From: Chlorops oryzae | Lineage: Eukaryota; Arthropoda; Insecta; Diptera; Chloropidae | Direction of reading: 5' to 3' | DNA: 64,000 nucleotides | Assembly: GCA_020466095.1 (NCBI GenBank) | Contig: CM035808.1 | Location: 16,154,785 to 16,218,784 of the forward strand | Shown here: positions 24,450-34,125 of the stretch, piece after piece | How the letters are laid out: each line of letters begins with the position of its first letter | Numbering within the stretch: the stretch's first letter is position 1 | Translations under genes and position numbers: made by a program | Notes under the pieces: generated by a model | What the model saw: only the letters and a program-made list of their open reading frames with translations | What the model was told of the DNA's origin: nothing | Databases searched by the model: none

Positions 24450-24866
24450 AGGCTTGTTCAGACGCTACGTGTTTCAGCTCTCATTCGTGTTTCGGGGCCG
24501 AAACAAGAACCAAACACTTGTTTCACCATACAAATTTTGACATCCGAAACACTTTAAAACTACGTGTTTCAGATCGAAACAAGTAGCGAAACAAGTAAAA
24601 ATTGCTATCATCCCTAATTTAATCGATTGTTATCGGGAAAAAAAGTAAAGAGCATGAGAAAAATTACTATACATGCGATCTAAATTCATTCACATTTCTC
24701 TTCCACTTTCAAAGCGAGCAAGAATGGCTATTTCCAAACATTTTGAAAAACAAATAAGACGAAAAAGAGGAAAACGAAACACGAATGACTACGTCTGAAC
24801 GAGTAGTTTCGCATTCGTGTTTCACGAAACGAAACGCATGTTTCGGAGCTCCGTCTGAACAAGCCT
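24450..24866. mobile_element. TIR element family M3 (417 bp) with GTTTCG subterminal motifs
   Basis: Terminal inverted repeats AGGCTTGTTCAGACG (24450-24464) and CGTCTGAACAAGCCT (24852-24866) are perfect over 15 bp. The flanks are TAT on both sides, a candidate 3-bp target duplication as made by PIF/Harbinger-type elements. The interior has about a dozen GTTTC/GAAAC motifs in both orientations near the ends. There is no transposase, so it is non-autonomous. Confidence 0.8.
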
Positions 24867-25272
24867 TATGGAAAACTGTATACATGAATTGAAGCCTTAG
24901 TTTTCAACCGATTTGGAATCTGTAAAATGATAAATCATCTATAAAAAAATATCTTTCCAATTGCGTTTGTTTGTATGAAAATCGGTTCAGTAGGATCGCT
25001 AAACGAAGGCGGAAAAGATTTGCGTTAGCGTATTAATATATTAGATTATACCTTTTGAAAAGTAATAAGCAGGGCAAACATGAATGTTCTAATTCAGGCC
25101 ATGGGAAATCCATGTCACTACGTATTTTGGGGCTTTAATTATGTTCATAAAACTCTTTTACCAAAATTTGTTCAATATGTGCGATTTTTTTTTAGTGCTT
25201 ATGTCATTACGATCCTTATGTTGGTTGTGAACATTTTAAAGCTTATTTTTTTGTATTGAAATAAAATATATT

Positions 25273-25429
25273 CAGCCCTATTATGATTGTCGACTACTGA
25301 TAGAGAATCGAAAAAGTTCTATCTTCGACAAAAAATTTTAATTTTCCACATACTAGAAAATGAAAAATTTTAGTCGACGATAGAAATTTTTCGATTCTCT
25401 ATCAGTAGTCGACAATCATAATAGGGGTG
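25273..25429. mobile_element. Palindromic MITE family M1, copy B (157 bp)
   Basis: Same length and more than 90% identical to 2150-2306. The arms pair as TATTATGATTGTCGACTACT with its reverse complement at the right end. Only a few substitutions separate the copies, so both are fairly recent. Confidence 0.87.
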
Positions 25430-25780
25430 ATTATAATTTTTTTGGAACTTATTATTTTTAGGAAAAGCTTCCCTGTACGTATAGCTAACAGTTGGGCAAA
25501 TCTCTGAAGAATTAGTACTTTTACCAGAACTAGAAGAACCAGTGCAATTTTTGAAAAAGCTTCCACCATAAGTACTTGTACTACACCGAGAGAAATAACA
25601 ACAGTTAAATCAACTACTTAGAACAGTTAAAGTAAGAGTGGTCAAATAAACTGTATTCCGCGTTAAATGCACTAAAAAAGGCAGTCAAATGAACGGTTGA
25701 AAAACAGTTATTGTTATGTTCAAAATCGCTTTCGTTCACTTAGACGTATAAGTTCGCATTCAGATCAACCGTCTCCGGAG

Positions 25781-25852
25781 GTTTCGATAGCTCCGTGCTT
25801 TAAACTGTGACTCGACAGTCGTGAGCTTCGGGGTTCTATCCCTGCTGGCGGC
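25781..25852 (+). ncRNA. tRNA-like module 5 with downstream T run
   Basis: A-box-like TTTCGATAGCTCCGTGC and B box GGGGTTCTATCCCTGC at tRNA-like spacing. Just downstream are TTTTT and a T10 run (about 25858-25877), a Pol III-type terminator. It lies within the 25582-26302 TIR element. Confidence 0.5.
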
Positions 25853-26029
25853 GGGAATTTTTCTGATTTTTTTTTTAATTACAGTTTTTTTTTGTTCAGA
25901 GTGTAGTTGTTTAATGGTTAATTTTCAAGCACAAAATTTTGGGAGTGAAACAATTCCTTAAGCACGTTCCCCAAAACTTGAGCAACCATAAACTCAAGTG
26001 AGCATTTTGACCAACAAATTAATTTCGTT

Positions 26030-26100
26030 CGTTTAGCGTAATGGCTAAGACGTTCGCCCAGCGAAGTAGAGGTCAGCGGTTCAAGGCTCGGCCGAGGCGA
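26030..26100 (+). ncRNA. tRNA-like module 6
   Basis: A box TTAGCGTAATGGCTAAGACG and B-box region GCGGTTCAAGGCTCGG. It is followed by A-rich sequence with no T-run terminator. It sits in the same TIR element as module 5. Confidence 0.5.
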
Positions 26101-27121
26101 GAAAATTTAAAGAGATGAAAGAGAAAAAGATGTAAATAGAAACAAATAAATAAAGAAAAAATATAATAATTTAATAAAAAGAAAAAATATAATAAAAAAA
26201 GAATAAAAAAATTCAAAGCAAAAAATAAATTTTTTTCCCAGTGAAGTCGGTTATTTTAACCTGCTTTTTCAGTTAATATAACTACCTTTTTCTCTCGGTG
26301 TAAATGCTATTCCCCATTATGTACTTAAGGAAAAATAAAAAATAAAAATCAACGATTATAGTACCTTTTTCCGTAAACAGCAGTGGTATTTAACTGGTGC
26401 AAATTTACCCAATTGCCTATAAAAGTAATAGAATAATTCTGGTGCATACTGCACTAGTGCTTTCCTGTACATATGTTATACTGATTTGCTACAGAATTTT
26501 ATATGGACAGGGGTATAGAAAACAACTAGTACTGCTAGCTTTTGCACTAGTTAAGTATTAGTACAGCACTAGTTGAAATTTCTGCAGGGTTTTGATTTCA
26601 AAATTTGTTAATGTATGCGACACAAGGGATTAAATTTTATATTAAAAGAGCAAAACTTTGAACATCATTTTAACGCAGCACAGTGTCACAAGTTTTGATG
26701 TATCTGAAAAACAAAAAAGGTATTAAAAAATCTTGTTCATTACAGTTCTTTTGTTCGGGTATTTCATTCGTTCTTTTTAAAATAAATTGCCAAAAACAAA
26801 AGTCAGAATTTTGCAGTCATGTGAAATTTTTTAGTCGCTGACATTTTTATCACTTTATGTCGCATGAGATAAAATTCCCATTGTACTCAGTTTGAGCTTT
26901 TGTCCTGCGAAAAAGTTTTTGTCGATCATTATTTTGCTTTTTTAATTATTTGGAATTAGTGGAAAATAATTTGTTTATATTTATTTAGTTGACACACACT
27001 CGCTCACACAAACAATTTTGTGTGAATAATTAAAATCTGCTTGAATAGCCAGTTTTGTGGTCTTTATCATTTTATGCCAGCGCAAAAGCGTTTTAATAAC
27101 TCAAGGCACATTTTGTTTTAT

Positions 27122-27153
27122 TCATATACATACATACATACATACCTACCTAT
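27122..27153 (+). repeat. (CATA)n microsatellite
   Basis: A CATACATACATAC tract about 110 bp upstream of exon 2. Confidence 0.95.
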
Positions 27154-27258
27154 AAGAGTTCGATTTTCTTCTTTCCTTAAGTTTTTATTTGAAGAATTTC
27201 CTTGAAATTTGTTTATATAAAGCTTTTAACCACCTGTATCTGTTGTTTTCCATTTCAG

Positions 27259-27428
27259 GCTCTCTTGAAGGTGCCTCGAAACGGTTTTTCACCGATTTTC
27301 TTCAAGACCTGCCGACCCCTGGCACCGGAGGACCAACATTCGATACAACAGTCCCCGCAAATATAACGGGCCTCGTTGGCAAGACCGTCAAATTAACGTG
27401 CCGCGTCAAGAACTTGGGAAATCGCACG
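27259..27428 (+). CDS. dpr8: Dpr-family Ig protein, exon 2 (N-terminal region and first half of Ig domain 1)
   Basis: The acceptor is TTTCCATTTCAG, ending at 27258, and the donor GTAAGT starts at 27429. The exon covers residues 17-73. A linker (SLEGASKRFFTDFLQDLPT, then a PGTGGP turn) leads into the first Ig strands, FDTTVPANITGLVGKTVKL, with the first Ig1 cysteine in TCRVK at residue 64. N-glycosylation sequons are NIT at residue 51 and NRT at residue 71. The exon ends on a codon boundary after NLGNRT, and the next exon starts VSWVRHRD, the join found throughout the Dpr family. From recalled family knowledge, the linker and the Ig start are closest to Dpr8, with Dpr9 and Dpr21 as the next relatives. 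Dpr proteins bind DIP Ig proteins across synapses to specify neuronal partners. The reading frame stays open past the donor for 22 codons, but that extension is intron. Confidence 0.95.
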
Positions 27429-28227
27429 GTAAGTGTTGCTACGTCCCCCCACTATCTAGCATCGAATATTCAAATGATAAGAAAACAAAAATAAAATCAG
27501 GCGCCAGGATGAGAATACAAACTCATTTTCTTTGCTCGAAGACATCAATTTTCATTTGAACTTTTTGTCACTCTCAAGAAGAAAACAACATCCGCGAATC
27601 TGTGCCAAATGACTTCAACAACTAAAGTAACGTATTCCGAAGCGCGTTGAAGGGAAACAATTTATGCACGAAGTTAAAAAGTTGTTCGAGTGTTTTTGTC
27701 TCTTGACAAATGCGCAAATACGAACACGATACTCGCGCCGTTGTGCGATGATGCTCTGCAGCTCAAAATGAACTCAAAAAGTTGGGCAGCATTGTCTGAG
27801 AGTGATGTGAAGTACAAGTTGCGACAAGTTCGCTGTGAACTGTAGCTAAATGAAATAATTTTTGAGAAGGTATCATCATCCACCGAAGAAAAGTTTCAAG
27901 AACCCAGAAATCCTTTTTTTTTTTTTTTGTTATTTCGTTCATTTTTGTTTTTTGGGGTAAATAAGAGAACTAAAATGGCTTGGATCTCCGTTGACTTTTT
28001 ATGCTTTGACGATTAAGAAATTAAACTTCATTTGCAGGCGACTTATACACATAATTGTAGCGATAATATTAAGAAGCTTTTGAGAAGGAAATCTGTAAAT
28101 TTTTATCAATTTTCGAATTATATTATTAAGATCGACAGAACAGGAGTCCGAATACTTAATAATTTTTTAAAAATTTTGATATGGAAATTCTTTTAGTCAC
28201 TTTTATCACTTTTACAATATTAGAAAG

Positions 28228-28595
28228 CACTGGCGGGTCCAGAGAAAGAGTGTTTTGATCGTGCTTATGTTTTCCACAGTAGTATATTGAACAATTATAA
28301 GACATTAACCCAAAATCGAAATTGGGGGGCTGGAGGAAGCTTAGAGAGTTGTGGAGCAAGAACCCAAAAATTCCGAAAAATTAATGACGTCTGATTTCGA
28401 TGAAAATTTATACATAAAATAAGTGAAAAATTCTAAGAATCTTAGCACCAAATTTTGTTCCAAAAACTGGTCCTTTTTAGACCAGTTTGAAACTAGACGA
28501 AAACTATACTAGTTGTAATCCATTTCTTGATAAAAATTTGACGCAAAAATTTAATATAAGCACTATCAAAGCACCTTTTTTTGGACCCGCCACTG
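28228..28595. mobile_element. TIR element with CACTGGCGGGTCCA ends (368 bp)
   Basis: The left terminus CACTGGCGGGTCCA (28228-28241) and right terminus TGGACCCGCCACTG (28582-28595) pair with one mismatch. Ends of the CAGTGGCGG type are common in cut-and-paste DNA elements, including hAT. The flanking octamers (TTAGAAAG / TTCGAACA) are only partly similar, so the target duplication is decayed or absent. No coding frame. Confidence 0.7.
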
Positions 28596-30647
28596 TTCGA
28601 ACATTGTGAAACGAAAAACAGTTATAAGTGGAAGCAATTGACAGTAAAACTCGCAGTTGAGCAAAATAGTAGGAATTTTTCTATCGTTTCATATACAAAC
28701 TTTTTGATGTCTTATATTGTATCTCTACCAACCAAAAGATTTGTGAGAGGATTGAAATTTCTCAAATACTCCAATCGACTAGAGAACATTTTTGATATAT
28801 TTTACTAGAAGCTCGAAACTCTAATGTAGCTTCGATTCTAAGGACTCAGTCTTTACCCAATCAAGCGACTAAGGAAAGGACTCGGTGCCAATTCGTCCTA
28901 AGTTTTTTATGTACGTAAGATACAGGAAGGTATAATAACACTATAGCCATTTCCATGTTCTCCGAAAGTGTTCTCTCAAAATCAGTGGTGCACCACTTTG
29001 AGTGCTCGACCGAGAACGCTACTAGCTTGATTCAAAATTCGATAGTCCACCAATGAAGAAGCAGCTAAAGTCGGCGAGTTCCCTACGACCCAAATCAAGC
29101 AAAAACGAAAAAAAAAGCTCTCTCGTGACATATCCTATGAGTTAGTCCTAAGTGCTGTAATAGAATTAAAATTCATCACTCATCATGGACTGAGATCATA
29201 AAAAGAGCCGCCTCATATCACTAGATACCAAAGCGTTGGGGGGGATGCTCATCCAAGCATTGCTATGTGTCTTCGCTTCCATTTCGAGAACGTTGAAGTA
29301 CCTACACGTTGAAACACTGAACAAGTGTTAGTGCCAGGGCTGCCAACAGACCTTGAACGGGAAGTGTTTCCGCAGGGAGCGGCAAGTAACAGCTCGGCAT
29401 GTTTTCTTTTTATTGTGGTTGTTCAAATTTCAAATTGGTTTACGATAAAGCAAAACAAAAAAAAAAAAAAAAATTGGAGAGCGATTCGTAAAGCGGAAAT
29501 AAACTGAAGCAATTGCATCAAGTGCAGCTTCCGTTGTCACTGTGTGATACGCTTTTCTGCGCTATTTCCATGAATGCTTTTATTTTTCGTTTAAATTCTG
29601 CTTTCTCCTTTTATTTGCGACTTTGCTTCTTCTTCCCTTTGATGTGATTGCCACTGCTCCTGCCGTTCCTGCTGCTCGTTCTGCGGGCGACGTAGTGCAT
29701 GCGTGTAAAAGGATATGTCATTGCTGCGCTTTCAGCTGATGTTTGTTAGCGGATACTTTCTCCGATGTCAGTAAATATTGTGACAATTTGAATCCAGTTA
29801 CATTTGCGAAAACATTTCTTTGCGAATGTAAATAAATTTAAAAAATGTATATGGAAACGAAAGAATTTGTTGGAAGTAAACAGAGATACATACAAAGAAA
29901 CAAGAAAAAAAATTTTTCTAAGCATTAAATTTCTGTTTGAAATGTCCGTTCGGTGTTCAAAAAGCTTAACTGTGAAAAAGGATTAAGATGGCTCTCATAA
30001 TTTTTCAATCAAAAATATTAAAATAATTCAATTTGTGTTTCTGTCCAAGCCAAAGGAATTGCGAGTGGGGGATTTATTTAAATTGCTTTTCTTGAAAATA
30101 ATAAGCAGAAAAATAGAATTTTAAAAGAGTTTTGCGATTTTCTTTTAAAATCGAAATAATAATTGCAAGCGATTTTCTCGGAATCTCAGATTTGCATTTC
30201 GAAAGTAATAAGAAAACAATTTCAACCTAAGCCCGAGGGGGCGATCTAACCTTGTGATTCTTCAAATCCCTGTATAAATCAAAATCGATACTTCATTCAT
30301 GGCCATCTCCATTGCATTCTTTTTCATAAATAACAAGAGATGGTTTCAAAAGAAAAATTGTTTCTCTAAAATCACTTTATTATTTATGCTATAAGGATAT
30401 TTCTCAGTTGCACAAAATCCGTTAAGGCAATCGAGCAATGCAAGGAAAATCAATTTAAACTTATCTCTCCTTATATCTCATCAAATGCGTCCTCTTCGTG
30501 GGTAAATCTTCTGCTCGATATCTTCAAGGTAATTGGCAATAAATTTGTATCCAATTTGCATTTTGTTATGCTTGAAATTTTGTGGAATAAAATAGTCGAA
30601 CGACCACACAACAAGCCATTTGGAATGTACATTTACATTCAGAGTGA

Positions 30648-30698
30648 GGGAGAGACAGAGACAGAGAAAGACAGAGAGGGACAGAAGGATACAGGATG
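30648..30698 (+). repeat. GAGACA-rich low-complexity tract
   Basis: An imperfect GAGACAGAGA run. It produces the Leu/Ser-rich segment in the 157-codon minus-strand frame at 30481-30954. Confidence 0.85.
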
Positions 30699-31202
30699 AG
30701 AGCGCAAGGTATAGAATAGCGTCTTGGTTATGTAAAGTGTATACAAATTTAGATAGTTTACCATCGATGCAGATAACTTGAGCGTAACCATAAGTGAAGA
30801 GCATTACTAGCATAATGCAAATGCTTTTTGTGGTCAGCAGTTGTCCTAATGTTATTGCTATACAACGGTACGGCAATAAAGGATATACATGGCGTCTTTC
30901 GAGGATGCACACGCTCGTTAGTTCTCTTTGAGTAACCAAGCCAGAAAGTGACAATTGCTGATATCAAATACATCGGCTTTGAGGATGTTTCACCAACTGT
31001 ATGAGTTACTTTGAGTGATATTTAGTGATTTGTGAAATTAGTTTCGTTTCTCGAAATTCCGGAATAATATGGATTTAATGGGAATTGTGAAGCCTTTCGA
31101 CTTTGATATGATTATTTACATCTTGTGATAAGAGCATGTTAAGTCTGAATTGTTACTAATGACTAAAAATTTCACTAGTTTACAGAATTTAAGACTTTCG
31201 CG

Positions 31203-31685
31203 AGAGCAGAGACGAAATTATGGTTTTTAGACTTATAACTTCTTATAACTTCTTATCACTTCTTTATTTTTCAACCGATTTGGAAGAAATTTTGTTTACT
31301 ATATACGCTAAATACATGTTTATCATTTTTATTTACCGAAAAAAATTAAAAAAATTTGTTTAGTACTTAAAAGTTAAAATGAAACTTTAAATATTTAAAA
31401 AAAACCCAAAAAACATAACTTTTTACAAGTTCAAATGCCCATAGCTCAAAAACTAAGACACCGATTGTAACAAGTGCTAACGGGAAAGTTTTCTGCTTCA
31501 TACTGATAAAATTTTATTTAGGCGAGCCGTTTTGGAGTTATTTGGCAAAATCTCGTAAAGTAACCAAAAAACACGTTTTTTGCACATATCTCAAAAACTA
31601 TTCTCTGGAAAAAAAAAAAACTGATGCCATTTTCGTGATCAGCGATCCCAATTTTGTCCAAAAACCATCATTTCGTCTCTGCTCT
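31203..31685. mobile_element. TIR element family M4 (483 bp)
   Basis: The left end AGAGCAGAGACGAAATTATG then GTTTTTAGAC faces the right end GTCCAAAAACCATCATTTCG then TCTCTGCTCT. The arms match over about 30 bp with two differences. The AT-rich non-coding interior repeats TATAACTTCT near the left arm. No clear target duplication. Confidence 0.75.
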
Positions 31686-32181
31686 TTTTTTTTTGTAAAC
31701 ATGTGTTATTAACAAAAATTCACAAAAGCTTTCCTAGCGGATATTTAAAAAACGCGAGCTAACTTTCAAATTTTAAGCATATATAAACATAGATTTAGCG
31801 AAACAAATACTCAATAAAAAAAAAAAAAAATTGGTTTCAAGTCAAAGGCACGCAAAATGTTCGATTTTGTTGTGTAGTGTTATTAATTATTAGGTACACT
31901 TTGTTTTTAATTTTTGTTTTGATTTCTTCTCTAATCCTTAATCAGTTTAAATAGATTTTTTTTTTTTTTTAATTTTTAATTATACGTCATTACGATTCCA
32001 GAAAAATCATTAGCTAATCAGGATAACTTGAGTATGTATTAATGAAAAAATCATAATTAAAAATTTTAGAAAAACAAAAAACTGCTTTTGAAATATTTGA
32101 TTTAATTTTATTTTCAATATAATTTCAGTATATTATAATTACATCTCGGATTTTGTCCTATAAAGGATTATTTTTATTACT

Positions 32182-32310
32182 TAAATTATTTAAAGCATAC
32201 TTTATGGAGTATAATATTAAGTTCGAAAAGCGGTTTGCAGTTCAAATTCGCTTGATCACAAATTGTTATAAGAAATCTTTTTGCTCTATTAAGTATGCTT
32301 TAAATTTATA
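32182..32310 (+). mobile_element. MITE family M5, copy A (about 129 bp)
   Basis: Ends TTTAAAGCATACTTTATGG and AAGTATGCTTTAAATTTATA are inverted repeats. The interior has GCGGTTTGCAGTTCAA. A copy in the opposite orientation lies at 52958-53146, carrying TTGAACTGCAAACCG. Confidence 0.78.
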
Positions 32311-32433
32311 AGAGGGAAAAAAATCCGAGCGCTGATAATAATATACTAAGTTTTTTTAGTTTCTCCAAAATAAACGCAATTTTTTTCCAACTTCTGATCT
32401 TAATCTCAATTAAAAGGTATTAAAAATACTAAA

Positions 32434-32581
32434 TTGATCCCAAAGGAAAAATATTCTTCGATTAGTTCATGACTGATTAAATTGATTAATATTCACCATA
32501 GTTATAGTGATGTCTAAATTTTTTTTCAACTAAAGCTTAGGTCTATATTGTATCCTATACCCACTCCAACATTTCAAAAGT
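32434..32581 (+). repeat. Direct repeat D1, copy A
   Basis: About 148 bp starting TTGATCCCAAAGGAAAAATA and ending CCACTCCAACATTTCAAAAG is repeated at 32966-33111 with over 90% identity. The interval between copies is about 385 bp. Confidence 0.88.
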
Positions 32582-32965
32582 CGCGAATAGGGAAAAAATC
32601 CGGATGAAGTCCATCCGATGGCTATTTTTTGGGTCATGTTCAGCAGAGTGCTCTATGGCCATTTGATTTGAACGTTAATGAAATTTTTTTTGACATTTCT
32701 TCTTGTATAGGTATTTTTTTTTTTAATTTTTTTAAAAATATCTTGTCATTTCAACTATGTCCGTGGTTGGTTCAACAATTTAAATTTAAATCCATTTTTG
32801 AAAATTTCATTTCAATTCAACCTGAAATATGGTTGATTCAAAAGCAAAATTATTTATTTTTTCAACAAGAAAAATTTTAAAATTAAATATTCCTTGTTGA
32901 AGCCGTTTTGTATGTTTTTCCTTTTGATTTAACCATTTTCTGGTTGATTTTTTTCTCTGTGTAAG

Positions 32966-33111
32966 TTGATCCCAAAGGAAAAATATTCTTCGATTAGTTC
33001 ATGACTGATTAAATTGATTAATATTCATCGCAGTTATAGCGGTGTCTAAATTTTTTTTCAACTAAAGCTTAGGTCTATATTGTAGCTATACCCACTCCAA
33101 ATTTCAAAAGT
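32966..33111 (+). repeat. Direct repeat D1, copy B
   Basis: Same-orientation copy of 32434-32581. Copy B runs on directly into a mini-me-like core at 33196-33280, whereas copy A is followed by unrelated sequence. The 534-bp period suggests a tandem duplication or long direct repeats left by an insertion event. Confidence 0.88.
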
Positions 33112-33195
33112 CTGGGATGTATAGGGAAAAAGTTATCCGTGGAAAACGTTAAAAATCGGGATTTTTGAAACTAATTCTGTAACCGGACAAACTTT

Positions 33196-33280
33196 GACAG
33201 GACAGACAGACATGGCTAGATCGACTCCTCTCGTCACCCTTATCAAGAATATATATATATGTGTCTATATTCCTTCGGAA
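33196..33280 (-). mobile_element. mini-me-like core fragment
   Basis: GACAGGACAGACAGACATGG, then CTAGATCGACTC, then TATCAAGAATATATATATAT is the widespread dipteran core in which a short (GTCY)n tract and a (TA)n tract flank a conserved block (mini-me elements). It is in reverse orientation compared with the longer copies at 42662 and 46766. Confidence 0.7.
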
Positions 33281-33782
33281 AAAGTGTAAAGAAATTTTTT
33301 TTGATAGGTAGTAATGAAAAATTCAAAATAAGTATTGAAAAAATAAATTGTCAAAAACATCAGAGAGAAACATGCAAAATCAAATTTCCTTTAAGCAAAA
33401 CTTTTAAGCTGGAATCCAACTATGTATGAAAAACGTAATTGATGCTTTGGAAAGCCTCCTCCTTGGAATCGTATTTAGATCTGGGAAATTTGTTTTCTTC
33501 ACAAAAATTTCGTTCTTTAGTTTATAGTTTGGAATTGTTCTGGCATGATTTTCCATTTCGCATTTTACTTTTGAAATCCAATTCCTCGAAAGCTCATTCT
33601 ACTAGAACGTTTCGTTACTCGAAATCACTTCAATAAGCAAGAATTGGATTTTTATTCGATTTAAATTTCTCTTTGCATGTAGGTATCCATATTTCCAATC
33701 CGGCGGAAGGTGGCCTCCCACCTCTCGCTCTCTTACCCTTTAAAGAGCGTAGAGCAGGAAGTCGCTTTCAGTTGTGCAAGTT

Positions 33783-33851
33783 TCAATCAAACAGCTCGTT
33801 GAACAAATTCCGATAGGCCTTCGAATTCACATATTCCTCAGGCGAAACAAT
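33783..33851 (-). pseudogene. Unidentified coding-like reading frame ending in a stop (possible terminal exon)
   Basis: The minus strand reads IVSPEEYVNSKAYRNLFNEL then FD and a TGA at 33785-33783. It is preceded by TTTTCGTTGCAG, which looks like a splice acceptor. Composition and codon choice are unlike the surrounding intron. The frame is also open upstream for at least 16 codons (through ENFSLQ), so it could equally be a retrocopy fragment. I do not recognise the protein. A dispersed repeat begins about 35 bp upstream (33886), so any upstream exon would lie beyond that. It could be a nested gene's last exon, a processed pseudogene tail or part of a mobile-element protein. Confidence 0.35.
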
Positions 33852-33885
33852 CTGCAACGAAAAGTTTTCCTGTATACTGAAAGTG

Positions 33886-34030
33886 TCCCAGCAAGAAATT
33901 TGTTTTTCCTTTACCTTTTTCTTTAAAGAATTCATCGAAGAAATTAGCATCGAAGCAGCTTTGACGAAAATGGTAATGCATGAAGAGACAAAAATATCAC
34001 CTTAAAAAAGAAGATTTACGTCTAAATAAT
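33886..34030 (-). repeat. Dispersed repeat family R5, copy A (CCCAGC end)
   Basis: Read on the minus strand it runs TTAGACGTAAATCTTC, ATTTTCGTCAAAGCTGCTTC, ATTTCTTCGATGAATTC, and ends at CTTGCTGGGA. The same order is found on the plus strand at 55615-55761, ending CCGCTGGGA. The CCCAGC terminus links it to the other CCCAGC-ended elements here. A tRNA-like module starts 19 bp beyond its inner side. Confidence 0.75.
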
Positions 34031-34048
34031 TATGATGAATTGAATCTC

Positions 34049-34125
34049 TGTGTGGCGTAGTGGACAAGGTATTTGCTTAGCAATCTAAATGCCTTTTGCT
34101 GAAGAATACTTCGATTACACTGTCG
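34049..34125 (+). ncRNA. tRNA-like module 7, degenerate
   Basis: A-box-like GTGTGGCGTAGTGGACAAGG, then GCTTAGCAATCTAAATGCC, then a poor B box, ATACTTCGATTACAC. It resembles module 2 around TAGCAATC. It is next to family R5 copy A. Confidence 0.35.

Larger units (their letters stand above)
25582..26302. mobile_element. TIR element with CACCGAGAGA ends and two tRNA-like modules (about 720 bp)
   Basis: The left end TACACCGAGAGAAATAAC (25582) mirrors the right end TTTTTCTCTCGGTGTA (ending 26302). The TA at each end may be the target duplication. Inside are two plus-strand tRNA-like modules (25781-25852 and 26030-26100) separated by T- and A-rich spacers. The subterminal regions contain repeated AACAGTTA/GGTTATTT motifs. 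It has no coding frame, and the family is unknown to me. Confidence 0.65.
328..27258 (+). other. Intron 1 of the dpr-like gene (26.9 kb)
   Basis: Spliced from GTAAGT at 328 to CAG at 27258. Repeats inside are listed separately. The remaining stretches (328-1450, 2443-5580, 5673-6558, 6656-7750, 7951-10066, 12310-14233, 14373-17594, 21277-22621, 26302-27258) show no convincing gene or RNA. They are AT-rich with scattered homopolymers and simple repeats. Blocks 15600-16080 and 21360-22140 are less repetitive and of more balanced base composition, so they are the likelier places for enhancers, but this is a guess. The block 10400-11960 is extremely AT-rich with no structure I can name. Open frames here are short and lack codon bias or recognisable domains. 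Confidence 0.8.

Noticed and set aside
27429..27494. Extension of exon 2 reading frame past the donor
   Set aside because: A canonical GTAAGT lies at 27429 and the family continues with VSWVRHRD, found at 48669. The extension has no homology.
30481..30954. 157-codon minus-strand frame as a membrane protein gene
   Set aside because: The hydrophobic part is encoded by the complement of a GAGACA simple repeat, and the rest has no recognisable domain.
33915..33990. Upstream exon of the unidentified minus-strand frame, ending at an AAG/GTAAAG donor
   Set aside because: This sequence is part of dispersed repeat R5, present again at 55615-55761, so the donor-like site belongs to the repeat.
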